Shown here: positions 40,061-47,702 of the stretch, piece by piece | How the letters are laid out: each line of letters opens with the position of its first letter | How positions within the stretch are numbered: the stretch's first letter is position 1 | Origin: Actinomycetes bacterium | Lineage (GTDB): Bacteria > Actinomycetota > Actinomycetes > Propionibacteriales > Propionibacteriaceae | Assembly (NCBI GenBank): GCA_023460935.1 | Contig: JAEWOI010000027.1 | Span: 62,001-126,000 of the forward strand | Reading direction: 5' to 3' | Length of the DNA stretch: 64,000 nucleotides | Position numbers and translations under genes: made by a program | The notes under the pieces: model-generated | What the model was told of the DNA's origin: nothing | Database searches by the model: none | The model's input: the letters and a program-made list of their open reading frames with translations, nothing else

Positions 40061-40999
40061 ATGACCGCGACCAGGACTACCCGGGCTCTCCGCCGGCTGG
40101 CGGCAGCCGTCGGCGCCACGCTGCTGCTGTCCGCGTGCAGCACCAATTCACCACTGGGCACGCCGAGCGCCGAGCCCGCCGGCTCGACCGCCGCCGCCAC
40201 GACGCTGGTGATCGGCTCCCAGCAGTACTACTCCAACGAGATCATCGCCGAGCTCTACGCGCAGGCGCTCGAGGCGGCCGGCCACACGATCCAGCGGCAG
40301 TACCAGATCGGGCAGCGGGAGGTGTACCTGCCGGAGGTGGAGGCGGGCAAGATCGACCTGATGCCGGAGTACTCGGGCAACCTGCTGCAGTACTACGACG
40401 CCAAGACCACGGCGAAGTCGAGCGAGGAGGTGGTCACGGCGCTCACCTCAGCCCTGCCGCAGGGCCTCCGTCCGCTCGCGGCGGCGGCAGCCACCGACCA
40501 GGACAGCTACAACGTGACCAGCGAGTTCGCTTCCCAGCACGGCCTGACCTCGCTGGAGGACCTGGCCAAGGTGCCCGGCCCGATCAAGGTGGCGGCGAAC
40601 TCAGAGTTCGCCGAGCGGCCCTACGGACCCAAGGGCCTGAAGGAGTTCTACGGTGTCGACGTCACCGTCGTGCCGGTGGAGGACTCCGGCGGGCCGCTCA
40701 CCGTTAAGGCGCTGAAGGACGGCACCGTGCAGGCCGCCGACATCTACTCCGCCGACCCGGCGATCGCAACCAACAACTTCGTCACGCTGAGCGACCCCAA
40801 GAACATGATCCTGCCGCAGAACGTCGTGCCGATCGTCTCGGCCAAGGTCGACGACGCCGCCGCGGCGGTGATCGACAAGGTGAGCGCAGCGCTCACCACT
40901 GAGGAACTGGTCGGGCTGAACGCCCGCAGCGTTACCGAGCAGGCCGCTTCGGCAGACATCGCGAAGGAGTGGCTCACCACCAAGGGCCTGCTCGGCTGA
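40061..40999 (+). CDS. Osmoprotectant ABC transporter solute-binding lipoprotein
   Basis: A 312-residue lipoprotein. The lipobox LLLSAC places the lipidated Cys at residue 26, followed by a Ser/Pro linker and an OpuCC/ProX-type binding fold: LVIGSQQYYSNEIIAELYAQALEAAGHTIQRQYQIGQREVYLPEVEAGKIDLMPEYSGNLLQYY. The motif EYSGNL is typical of glycine betaine/choline binders. AAGGAAGG lies nine bases before the ATG. It completes the transporter at 27.9-30.2 kb, from which it is separated by the adhesin gene, and it now needs its own promoter in the 285-base gap. Confidence 0.9.
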   Translation: MTATRTTRALRRLAAAVGATLLLSACSTNSPLGTPSAEPAGSTAAATTLVIGSQQYYSNEIIAELYAQALEAAGHTIQRQYQIGQREVYLPEVEAGKIDLMPEYSGNLLQYYDAKTTAKSSEEVVTALTSALPQGLRPLAAAAATDQDSYNVTSEFASQHGLTSLEDLAKVPGPIKVAANSEFAERPYGPKGLKEFYGVDVTVVPVEDSGGPLTVKALKDGTVQAADIYSADPAIATNNFVTLSDPKNMILPQNVVPIVSAKVDDAAAAVIDKVSAALTTEELVGLNARSVTEQAASADIAKEWLTTKGLLG

Positions 41000-41010
41000 G
41001 CCGAACGCAA

Positions 41011-41050
41011 GCTGTGACCGGGATCGGCTGTTCGCCGGCCCGGTCACAGC
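41011..41050. terminator. Perfect 12-bp stem-loop between convergent genes
   Basis: GCTGTGACCGGG (41011-41022) pairs with CCCGGTCACAGC (41039-41050). It follows the solute-binding gene and lies beyond the 3' end of the TadG-like gene, so it can serve both. Confidence 0.7.
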
Positions 41051-41102
41051 CCCCGCCGCCTCACCCCCCGGTTGTCGGCGGCGAACATGGGGCCGCCGCA
41101 CA

Positions 41103-42779
41103 TCAGGGGAAGTTGGCGACGTTCGGCAGCCTCATCAAGGTGGACTTCTCGTTGAGGCTGCCGAAGGCCCAAAGGAAGACGCTCTTGAGCCCGTCGGAGC
41201 TCGAGGCGCAGAAGTAGTTGTCCCCGTCGCTGTTCTCGATCAGCGCGTTGTTCCCCACACTGCAGTCCAGACCGTCGCTCGGGGTGCCGTCGTCCCTCGG
41301 CGACGCCGCCGCTGCGAGCGTCTGGGGCACGCTCTTGCTCCCGCACGTGGCCCCGTTCGCATCACCGACGCCGATCATGATGAGCTTCACCTTCTTGGTC
41401 GCCTTGGCTGCGTTCGCGACGGCGAGGAAGTTGTCGCAGGCCTTCTGCAGCACGCCATTCACCGGCGGCTTGTCGCCGGTGGCACCGACATCCAGGTCGT
41501 TGGTCAGGTCGAGCGCCGAGCTGTGGCTGTTGAAGACCTCCACCGGAGAGCCGTCGGTCTCGAAGATCACGACCTTCTGCGGCGTGCCGTACTTGCTGCG
41601 GTCGGGCAGGCCGAGATCCGCCTCCGGGCTGGTGTTCAGGGAGTAGCGCACTGCAGCCTTCAGCGCGGAGGCCAGATGGGTGTTGCCGTAGTTGGCGACT
41701 GACTGCCCGTAGCGGTCATTGGCCTTCTGGTTGTACTTGGACGTGGAGATGACGTTGGCAGATGAATCCATGTGCCAGGGCGCCGGGTACTTGCCGGGGT
41801 GGCTCGACTGGTCCAGTCCGGTCACGGCGCTGCCCAGCTCGGTTGCCGGGTCGAGCTGGGTGACCCCCGAGACGGTCTTCTGGTACTTGTTCGTGTACTT
41901 GATCGGGATCCAGTTGCCGTTGAAGTGCCACTTCTTGCCCTGGGCGCTCCAGGAGGTCACCCCGCTGCTGTTGAAGGTGGCGTAGTCAGCGTCGGTGAAC
42001 CCCTCGGTGGAGGTCGAGGAGGTCGCGACCATCTTCGCCTTGCCCGTGGTCGCACTTGGGTTCTTCGCGCTGATCCCGAGGGCGCCGAAGGCGACGTACT
42101 GCTGCTCCTGCCCCATTGCCCCGAGCATGTCCTGGATCCCGAGTTTCATCGCGCTGAGCTCGGTGTCGCTCATCGACGGCGTCCGGTCGGCCATCAACAC
42201 CACGTCCATCGGGTTGGGCTTCACCGTCCCGCAGTAGGTCCGGCACGCGGCGGAGACGACCACCCCGGTCTTGCCGGTGGGGATGCCGATGGCCGGGCCG
42301 AACGAGTACTGGACCGTCTTGTCGTACTTCACCACGATCGTGTTGCACTTGTTGGCCTTCGTGCACGCGACCGAGCAGATCCCCGAGTACTCGTCGCAGT
42401 CGAGCTTGTTGAAGACGGTGCTGGTGATTCCGCAGATCGCCTTGACCGTCGGCCAGTCCGGGGACTTGGTGGTGCTGTTGTACGCCGTCACGCAGCGCAG
42501 TCCGACGCTGGGCACGATGCTACCGAGGTTGGCACCCACCATGTTGGCGCTGGCGAACAACTCGGCTTCCTTGATGGCGGCGTCGGGGTTGTCCGGCAGC
42601 TTCAGCACGCCGGCAGCGGCGGCTGCGTCCAGTGCGTTCTGCAGCTGCTGCCTCTCGTAGGCCAACCTGGCCAGGTCCACGCCCACCGCCGCTGCGCCCA
42701 TCAGCGCTATCAGGCAGATGGCAACCACAATGGCCACCGCTCCGCGCTCGCGGTGATGCTTGTGCCACGGCTTGGTCAT
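41103..42779 (-). CDS. TadG-like pilus assembly protein with von Willebrand-like domain
   Basis: A 558-residue protein. The N-terminus HRERGAVAIVVAICLIALMGAAAVGVDLARLAYERQQLQNALDAAAAAG is the TadG/TadE-type prepilin-like helix. Residues about 170-555 form a vWA-like domain (MDVVLMADRTPSMSD, STHLASALK-like loop NTHLASALKAAVRY, VVIFETDGSPVEVF), where the metal site reads DRTPS instead of the usual DxSxS. Ten or more cysteines suggest disulfides in the exported part. ATG 42779 is chosen because it precedes the signal helix directly and overlaps the TadE stop as ATGA. It likely acts at the outer face of the Flp pilus machine. Confidence 0.85.
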   Translation of the reverse strand: MTKPWHKHHRERGAVAIVVAICLIALMGAAAVGVDLARLAYERQQLQNALDAAAAAGVLKLPDNPDAAIKEAELFASANMVGANLGSIVPSVGLRCVTAYNSTTKSPDWPTVKAICGITSTVFNKLDCDEYSGICSVACTKANKCNTIVVKYDKTVQYSFGPAIGIPTGKTGVVVSAACRTYCGTVKPNPMDVVLMADRTPSMSDTELSAMKLGIQDMLGAMGQEQQYVAFGALGISAKNPSATTGKAKMVATSSTSTEGFTDADYATFNSSGVTSWSAQGKKWHFNGNWIPIKYTNKYQKTVSGVTQLDPATELGSAVTGLDQSSHPGKYPAPWHMDSSANVISTSKYNQKANDRYGQSVANYGNTHLASALKAAVRYSLNTSPEADLGLPDRSKYGTPQKVVIFETDGSPVEVFNSHSSALDLTNDLDVGATGDKPPVNGVLQKACDNFLAVANAAKATKKVKLIMIGVGDANGATCGSKSVPQTLAAAASPRDDGTPSDGLDCSVGNNALIENSDGDNYFCASSSDGLKSVFLWAFGSLNEKSTLMRLPNVANFP

Positions 42780-43210
42780 GCTTCGATCCTCATCTGGCTC
42801 TTTGCTTGCAGGGTGATCGTGGGGGAGAAGCCGAGGACCACCGGTGACAGCCACTTGTGGACGTAGGTGATCTTCACGGTCACCATGCTCCCGGCGTCGG
42901 AGACCGTGTCAGTCATCAGGCACGGCGAGCCAGCCAGAGTGGTGCACTCGACCTCTACCAGCGCTCCGGCCGCCCCGGGCATGCCCGAGATGCCCAAGTT
43001 GGCCGCGGTCTGGGCCTCAGGCTGCTTTCCCGTGAGGGCGCCGGCCCGCGCGCCTTCCCGGGCTGCGTTGGCGATCTGGGTCTGCGCACCGAACACCACG
43101 CCGAAGTCAACGATGCCCACCAGGAGCATGATCAGCACCGGAGCGACCAGCGCAAACTCGAGCGCAGCGGCTCCACGCTGCGACCTGCGCGTTCTCCTCA
43201 AGGTAGGCAC
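42776..43210 (-). CDS. TadE-family pseudopilin
   Basis: A 144-residue pseudopilin. The basic start RRTRRSQRG is followed by AAALEFALVAPVLIMLLVGIVDFG, in which the Gly and the +5 Glu fit prepilin peptidase cleavage. GAQTQIANAAREGARAGAL is the typical following helix. The exported tail is beta-rich with two cysteines. It is the first gene of the TadE-TadG pair, with paired palindromes about 240 bases upstream. Confidence 0.9.
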   Translation of the reverse strand: MPTLRRTRRSQRGAAALEFALVAPVLIMLLVGIVDFGVVFGAQTQIANAAREGARAGALTGKQPEAQTAANLGISGMPGAAGALVEVECTTLAGSPCLMTDTVSDAGSMVTVKITYVHKWLSPVVLGFSPTITLQAKSQMRIEA

Positions 43211-43518
43211 ACGCGCTCACATTCTGCCTAATTGGTGCATCCGGACCCCTCCAGAATAGCCGGATTCTAGGCCCGGTTTCGACGTGCTGTCAACGATCAC
43301 TCCCGGCCCGGGAATAGCCCTTCGACGAGGTGCCGGCAGCCGCGCCGAGGCCCAAAGTCGCGTCACAGTGCATGGATCTAACCCGTAGCCAGAGGCATGT
43401 TCGTGCTTCAGCGCTGACATCGGAATCCTAATTTCACTGGTGTAATTGTCACCCTTACGGGCGACACTGGAATATCCTTGGTCACTCTTTAGGGGGACAC
43501 TCAAACCGCCGGAACTTT
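43211..43518. other. Intergenic region between TadE start and vWA-gene stop
   Basis: About 308 bases without a convincing reading frame. It contains the two 18-bp palindromes at 43448-43498 and an AT-richer part at 43371-43450 (TCCTAATTTCACTGGTGTAATTG), which is the likely promoter area of the TadE-TadG operon. Confidence 0.6.
43448..43498. promoter_or_regulatory. Paired palindromes upstream of the TadE-TadG operon
   Basis: GTCACCCTTACGGGCGAC (43448-43465) and GTCACTCTTTAGGGGGAC (43481-43498) are 18-bp elements 33 bp apart, of the same family as those upstream of the adhesin. They lie about 240-290 bases upstream of the TadE start. Confidence 0.6.
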
Positions 43519-45033
43519 TCAGGCGCGGGGCACCGCAATCATGTCCAGAATCCGGCGTCGCTCGGTGGAGTAGGCCAATTCGAGGTCGCCCAGCACCAAC
43601 ACAGCACCCTCGGCCAGCACCCCGCGCACCCGCTCGCCGCCGAGCCGGGCGTCGAGCCGGACGGCCTTCTGCCCGCGCACCGCCGCCCGCGCGCCGGAGA
43701 TCGACCCAGTCAGCCCGGCGAGTTCTGTGGCAGCTGGCGGCGGGACCAGCTTGGCCCGCCTGCCCTTGACCACGATGTCGGCGAGTTGGCGCCCGGCGCG
43801 GCGCACGGTCAGCACTCCGTCCATCCTCGGCGTGGTCAGCGCCTGTGCGACCCAGGCGAGCATCGCCACCACCACCAGACCGCCCGCGAGCAGACCTGCG
43901 GAGGCCACCGCGGCTGGCGGGATCTCCAGCGGCGCCGGCGGCACCTCGACCGTGGCTGCCAGCGCAGGGCCGAACTCCACCCCGAGGTCATCGGTCAGGA
44001 CCTGCGACCAGGGCGTACTGACCGTGGCCCCGAGTTCTGCTGAACCTGCCGAGCCCAGCCGGCCGGAGACCACAGCCCCGACCTCCACCGTCTGGGTCCC
44101 TCCTGGCGGGAGGCTGAGGCTGCGCGGCAGTCCGCTCAGCACGACGCTGACCCCGTCGGAAGCCCGTACCGTGAAGTCGCTCAACTCCACCGGAACGTGC
44201 GCGTACGGCGACCTGAAGACCAGCCGCAGCGGCACCGACGCCCGGGTGGACACTGCGGCCGACAAGTCGCCGAACCACTCCACGGTGATCGGCTGGGCCA
44301 GCTCGTCCTCCAGCGCCCGCGCTGCCTGCAGCTTCGCCAGGTCGCCACCGAGGTCCGCGAAGCGGCGCCCCACGTCCGCCGCACCGATCTCGCTAGCCCC
44401 CGGCAGCACCTTCTTCAGCAGCCCGGCATCCGTGCTGCTCTGCAGTGAGACCGCGTAGCCGGCCACCTGGTGGCGCTCGGCAAGTGCATCGGCGCGCTTG
44501 CGCAGCTTCTTCCACGCCTTCGAGCCGGCCTTGGCGTAGTCGGAGCCTTCCGCGGTATCGGCCTTGCCGTCGGTGATCAGGATAAGCGCCGCCAGGCGGT
44601 GGGTGTCCGGCCGCTGGAGTTCGGTCAGCCCGGCGGCGATCGCCGCACCGATGTCGGTGCGCTGGCCCTCTGCGCGCGCCGGCAACCTGCTCACGACTGC
44701 TTCCGGGTCACCGCCGACCACGCCACGGAACCGCGGCACCGCGGTGGCGTCGAAGGTGACCAGCGAGACCCGGTCGTCGGAGTCAAGGCTCCCGACCATC
44801 GTGCGCAACTCGCGCCGCACGGTCTCGTAGCGGCCCCCCTGGTTCATCGAGCCGGAGGTGTCGACGAGGACGACGTAGTCGGCGGGCTCGGACGACAGGC
44901 CGAGGGCTGCGACGACCTCCTCCACATCCACCCTGGGGGCCGCGACGGCTGGGGCCGCCGCCAGCAGGCAGCCTGCCGCGGCTGCCACGACCGAGCCGAC
45001 CATGCCTGCCCGAATAGGCGCCGATAGCTTCAT
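43519..45033 (-). CDS. Secreted/membrane vWA-domain protein of the Tad locus
   Basis: A 504-residue protein with signal peptide (SVVAAAAGCLLAAAPAVAAP), a canonical vWA domain (about 50-235) whose MIDAS is VVLVDTSGSMNQ with later TDIG and ITDGKAD elements, a beta domain (about 240-370), a transmembrane helix (about 380-402, VASAGLLAGGLVVVAMLAWVA) and a cytoplasmic beta-rich tail. Such proteins bind metal-dependent protein ligands and are common in actinobacterial Tad loci. Its ribosome-binding site AGAGGA lies inside one of the locus palindromes. It is monocistronic, between TadE and the divergent pilin. Confidence 0.87.
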   Translation of the reverse strand: MKLSAPIRAGMVGSVVAAAAGCLLAAAPAVAAPRVDVEEVVAALGLSSEPADYVVLVDTSGSMNQGGRYETVRRELRTMVGSLDSDDRVSLVTFDATAVPRFRGVVGGDPEAVVSRLPARAEGQRTDIGAAIAAGLTELQRPDTHRLAALILITDGKADTAEGSDYAKAGSKAWKKLRKRADALAERHQVAGYAVSLQSSTDAGLLKKVLPGASEIGAADVGRRFADLGGDLAKLQAARALEDELAQPITVEWFGDLSAAVSTRASVPLRLVFRSPYAHVPVELSDFTVRASDGVSVVLSGLPRSLSLPPGGTQTVEVGAVVSGRLGSAGSAELGATVSTPWSQVLTDDLGVEFGPALAATVEVPPAPLEIPPAAVASAGLLAGGLVVVAMLAWVAQALTTPRMDGVLTVRRAGRQLADIVVKGRRAKLVPPPAATELAGLTGSISGARAAVRGQKAVRLDARLGGERVRGVLAEGAVLVLGDLELAYSTERRRILDMIAVPRA

Positions 45034-45037
45034 TGAT

Positions 45038-45097
45038 GTCCTCTAACGGGTGACTGGCGCTGGAAATAGGAGCTGGTGAAGTCCTCTTTCGGGTGAC
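45038..45097. promoter_or_regulatory. Paired palindromes upstream of the vWA gene
   Basis: GTCCTCTAACGGGTGAC (45038-45054) and GTCCTCTTTCGGGTGAC (45081-45097) are 17-bp members of the family, 43 bp apart. The first begins four bases upstream of the ATG and contains the ribosome-binding site, so occupancy, or a hairpin in the mRNA, could also block translation. Confidence 0.6.
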
Positions 45098-45215
45098 CCG
45101 AACAGCCTTCCCAGAGGTACTTTAGTGCTTTTTCCGGACTAGTTCGACCCCATCCTTTGACAGCCGCCACAAATGGGTGTAATCCTTCTCTCGGAGTGGC
45201 CCCGGGAGCTGGTTT

Positions 45216-45231
45216 ATTCGGGGGACACCGG
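45216..45231 (+). promoter_or_regulatory. Half-site motif upstream of the Flp pilin gene
   Basis: ATTCGGGGGACACCGG is identical to the 16 bases starting at 39937 upstream of the adhesin and matches the right half of the palindromes. It lies 35-50 bases before the pilin ATG. No clear left half is present. Confidence 0.45.
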
Positions 45232-45265
45232 CGGAACCTATCCCAACATCGAAAGGGGTTCGAAC

Positions 45266-45448
45266 ATGCAGAACCTTCCCGCCAAGATCATCGGCACCGT
45301 CGTGAACGCGAAGGAACGCGGTGCGACCGCCGTCGAGTACGGCATCATGGTTGCCCTCATCGCAGCCGTGATCATCACCGCAGTCACGCTGATCGGCACC
45401 AACCTGAGCACGCTGTTCGACTCCGTGGGCAACTCGATCAAGAAGTAG
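45266..45448 (+). CDS. Flp-family type IVb pilin
   Basis: A 60-residue major pilin: a short leader ending KERG, then ATAVEYGIMVALIAAVIITAVTLIG with Glu at +5 and Tyr at +6 of the mature protein, the Flp signature. The remainder is LSTLFDSVGNSIKK. ATG 45266 has GAAAGGGG seven bases upstream, so upstream in-frame starts are rejected. A strong terminator follows, as expected for a highly expressed monocistronic pilin. The peptidase at 51175 should process it. Confidence 0.95.
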   Translation: MQNLPAKIIGTVVNAKERGATAVEYGIMVALIAAVIITAVTLIGTNLSTLFDSVGNSIKK

Positions 45449-45484
45449 TAGCCCATCGGGAGCAGCGAAAGCAACTCTTCAAGG

Positions 45485-45508
45485 CACCCCGGGCGAGTGC
45501 CCGGGGTG
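45485..45508 (+). terminator. Terminator of the pilin gene
   Basis: CACCCCGGGC (45485-45494), loop GAGT, then its exact complement (45499-45508), followed by TCTGTGTT. This would end the pilin transcript before the cpaB operon. Confidence 0.8.
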
Positions 45509-45597
45509 TCTGTGTTCCGGCAGCGCGAGATCGTGCGGGCAGGGCTCACTGAGGCCCGGCCGCAGCCGAACAACACTGCCACCTCCTGGACAATTCA

Positions 45598-45660
45598 GTC
45601 CCCCCCACGGGTGACTATCCGGATTCACGACGCGTAGCAATAGTCCCCCTTTCGGGGGAC
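45598..45660. promoter_or_regulatory. Paired palindromes upstream of the tad assembly operon
   Basis: GTCCCCCCCACGGGTGAC (45598-45615) and GTCCCCCTTTCGGGGGAC (45643-45660) are 18-bp elements 45 bp apart. The second is the most perfect member of the family. They lie 139-201 bases upstream of the CpaB start. Confidence 0.65.
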
Positions 45661-45798
45661 GCATTGACCGACCCGGGCGGGGTATTTCGCCCGGCTCGGG
45701 TCTGCAATACTCCCCCAACTCCTGGCGGAACCAGGGGGAGCGCCACCCCGGCCCGCGGGCCGGAACGTTGTTCATTCTCGAGTCCCTAGGCGGTTCCC

Positions 45799-46506
45799 AT
45801 GCAACGCCGTGTCATCGCCGCGGTCGCCGCGGTCCTCCTCGCCGGCATCGGTGCAGTGATGCTTTTCAGCTACGTCAACACCGCCGATGCCCGCGCGATG
45901 GCGAATCTCACTCCGACGGGAGTGCTCGTGGTCACCAAGGTCGTCCCCGCCGGCACCGCGGCGGAGGACCTCGGCGCCTACGTCGAGCGTCGCGAGCTGC
46001 CCAAGGCAGCCGTTGTGCCGGACGCGCTGGCCAGCGCCACCGACCTGGCCGGACTGGTCGCCACGACCGACCTCCAGGTGGGCGAGCAGTTGCTGAAGGC
46101 GCGCTTCGGTACGCCCGGAGTCAGCAACAACGGGGAGGTCGACGTACCCAAGGACCTACAGCAGTTCACCATCCAGCTCGCCCCCAGCCGGGTGATCGGG
46201 ACGAACCTGGCCGCTGGCGACAAGGTGGCGTTGTTCATCTCCAAGGAGCAGAACCAGGTGGGCCTGACCAAGCTCGCCCTCCGGGACGTCCTGGTCACCC
46301 GGATCCAGGGCGCCCCCGACGCCGCCACCGCTGACGGGCAGGTCGTGCCGTCCGGCGATGTGCTGGTCACCCTGGCGCTCAAGCCGGCCGCTGCGACCCA
46401 GGTCGTGTGGGCCACGGAGTTCGGTAGCGTCTGGCTGGCGCTGGAACCCGAGGAGGGCGACCACGACAGCCGCACGATCGTCAAAGTGAAGAACGTGTTC
46501 GGATGA
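45799..46506 (+). CDS. cpaB: Flp pilus assembly protein CpaB/RcpC
   Basis: A 235-residue protein with an N-terminal membrane anchor (RRVIAAVAAVLLAGIGAVMLFSYV) and an SAF-type beta-clip domain (VLVVTKVVPAGTAAEDLGAYVERRELPKAAVVPDALAS, LVATTDLQVGEQLLKARFG), as in CpaB. The C-terminal part (IQLAPSRVIGTNLAAGDKVALFIS) is the CpaB core. It is the first gene of the assembly operon, and its stop overlaps the TadZ start as ATGA. Confidence 0.88.
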   Translation: MQRRVIAAVAAVLLAGIGAVMLFSYVNTADARAMANLTPTGVLVVTKVVPAGTAAEDLGAYVERRELPKAAVVPDALASATDLAGLVATTDLQVGEQLLKARFGTPGVSNNGEVDVPKDLQQFTIQLAPSRVIGTNLAAGDKVALFISKEQNQVGLTKLALRDVLVTRIQGAPDAATADGQVVPSGDVLVTLALKPAAATQVVWATEFGSVWLALEPEEGDHDSRTIVKVKNVFG

Positions 46507-47702
46507 GCCCCGTACTGGTCATCAGCCGCAGTCCCCAGGTGGTCGGGCTGGTTCAGCAGGCCTGGGGCCCTGACGGCTACGCGATCGCCCCCGAACGGTT
46601 CCCCGACACTGTCCAGGAGCTGCTCGCGCAGCTGCAGGGCGCGCCGCTGCCCGCCGTCGTCGTGCTCGACCCGGGGGAACAGATACAGTCCGCGCTCGGC
46701 CTGGCGGTCGAGCTGGACCGCAACTTCACCATCCCCTCTGTCCTGGTCAGCGACCAGGCGGCTGCGCTCGGGCTGGCCGCGCTGCGCGCCGGCGTGCGCG
46801 ACATCGTCGCGCCGGACGCGCCGGTGGAGGAGATGAAACATGCCTTGGAGCGGGCCGCCAGCCACTCCGGGCCGCGGGTGCAGCCGCCGGTGGTCAACGC
46901 CGGCACTGCCCAGCGGGGGAAGGTGGTCACGGTGGCGTCGCCCAAAGGTGGCGTGGGCAAAACCACCGTGTCCACCAACCTGGCCGTCGGGCTGGCGCAG
47001 CGGCTGCCGCAATCCACTGCCCTGGTGGACCTCGACATTCACTTCGGCGACGTGGCCAGCGCGCTGAACGTGACCCCGGAGTTCACCCTGCCCGACATGG
47101 CGCACGGGCCGGCCAGCCACGACCCCCTGGCGCTGAAGACCTACCTGTTCCAGCACCAGACCGGGGTGTACGTCGTCCCCGGCTCTGAATCACCAGCCGC
47201 AGCGGACAGCGTCACCCCAAAGGACGTGACCAACCTGCTGGACACGCTGGCCGGGCAGTTCAAGTACGTGGTGGTGGACACCGCGCCCGGGCTCGGCGAG
47301 CACACCCTCGCGGTGCTCGACCATACCGACATCCTGGTCCTGGTCACCAGCCTGGACGTGCCCGGCGTGCGGGGGCTGCGCAAGGAACTCGACACGCTGC
47401 GCGACATCGGCCTGCTGCTGGAGTCGCGCGCCGTCGTGCTGAACTTCATGCACCCCACCCGCGGGATCTCGGTGAGCGACGTGGAGGCGTCGATCGGCCG
47501 CAAGGTCGACCTGCAGCTGCCGCAGTCGAACTCGGTGCCGATCTCGGTGAACCAGGGCATACCGCTGTTGCAGAGTGGCAGCCGGGACCCGGTGGCCAAG
47601 CAACTGCGGGCGCTGGTCGACCTGGTGGACCAGAACGAGAAGGCCGGGGCGAAGGGCCGGCGGTTCTTCGACTTCGGACACCGCAAGGAGGCCCAGCAGT
47701 GA
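46503..47702 (+). CDS. tadZ: TadZ/CpaE-type pilus localisation ATPase
   Basis: A 399-residue protein. An N-terminal receiver-like domain (1 to about 125; VVVLDPGEQIQ, VLVSDQAAALGLAALRAGVRDIVAP) is followed by a MinD/ParA-type ATPase with the deviant Walker A SPKGGVGKTT (Lys153), DLDIHFGDVASAL, VVVDTAPGLGE and VLNFMHP. TadZ proteins place the pilus machine at its cellular site. Start and stop overlap both neighbours by 4 bases. Confidence 0.92.
   Translation: MSPVLVISRSPQVVGLVQQAWGPDGYAIAPERFPDTVQELLAQLQGAPLPAVVVLDPGEQIQSALGLAVELDRNFTIPSVLVSDQAAALGLAALRAGVRDIVAPDAPVEEMKHALERAASHSGPRVQPPVVNAGTAQRGKVVTVASPKGGVGKTTVSTNLAVGLAQRLPQSTALVDLDIHFGDVASALNVTPEFTLPDMAHGPASHDPLALKTYLFQHQTGVYVVPGSESPAAADSVTPKDVTNLLDTLAGQFKYVVVDTAPGLGEHTLAVLDHTDILVLVTSLDVPGVRGLRKELDTLRDIGLLLESRAVVLNFMHPTRGISVSDVEASIGRKVDLQLPQSNSVPISVNQGIPLLQSGSRDPVAKQLRALVDLVDQNEKAGAKGRRFFDFGHRKEAQQ

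Larger units (their letters stand above)
45449..45798. other. Intergenic region between pilin and CpaB genes
   Basis: About 350 bases without a convincing gene. It holds the pilin terminator (45485-45508), two 18-bp palindromes (45598-45660), and an imperfect GC-rich inverted repeat at about 45671-45704 (GACCCGGGCG with CGCCCGGCTCGGGTC). The last may be a leader hairpin of the tad operon. Confidence 0.6.

Noticed and set aside
45140..45160. tRNA T-loop-like sequence AGTTCGACCCC
   Set aside because: No acceptor, D or anticodon stems can be built around it.
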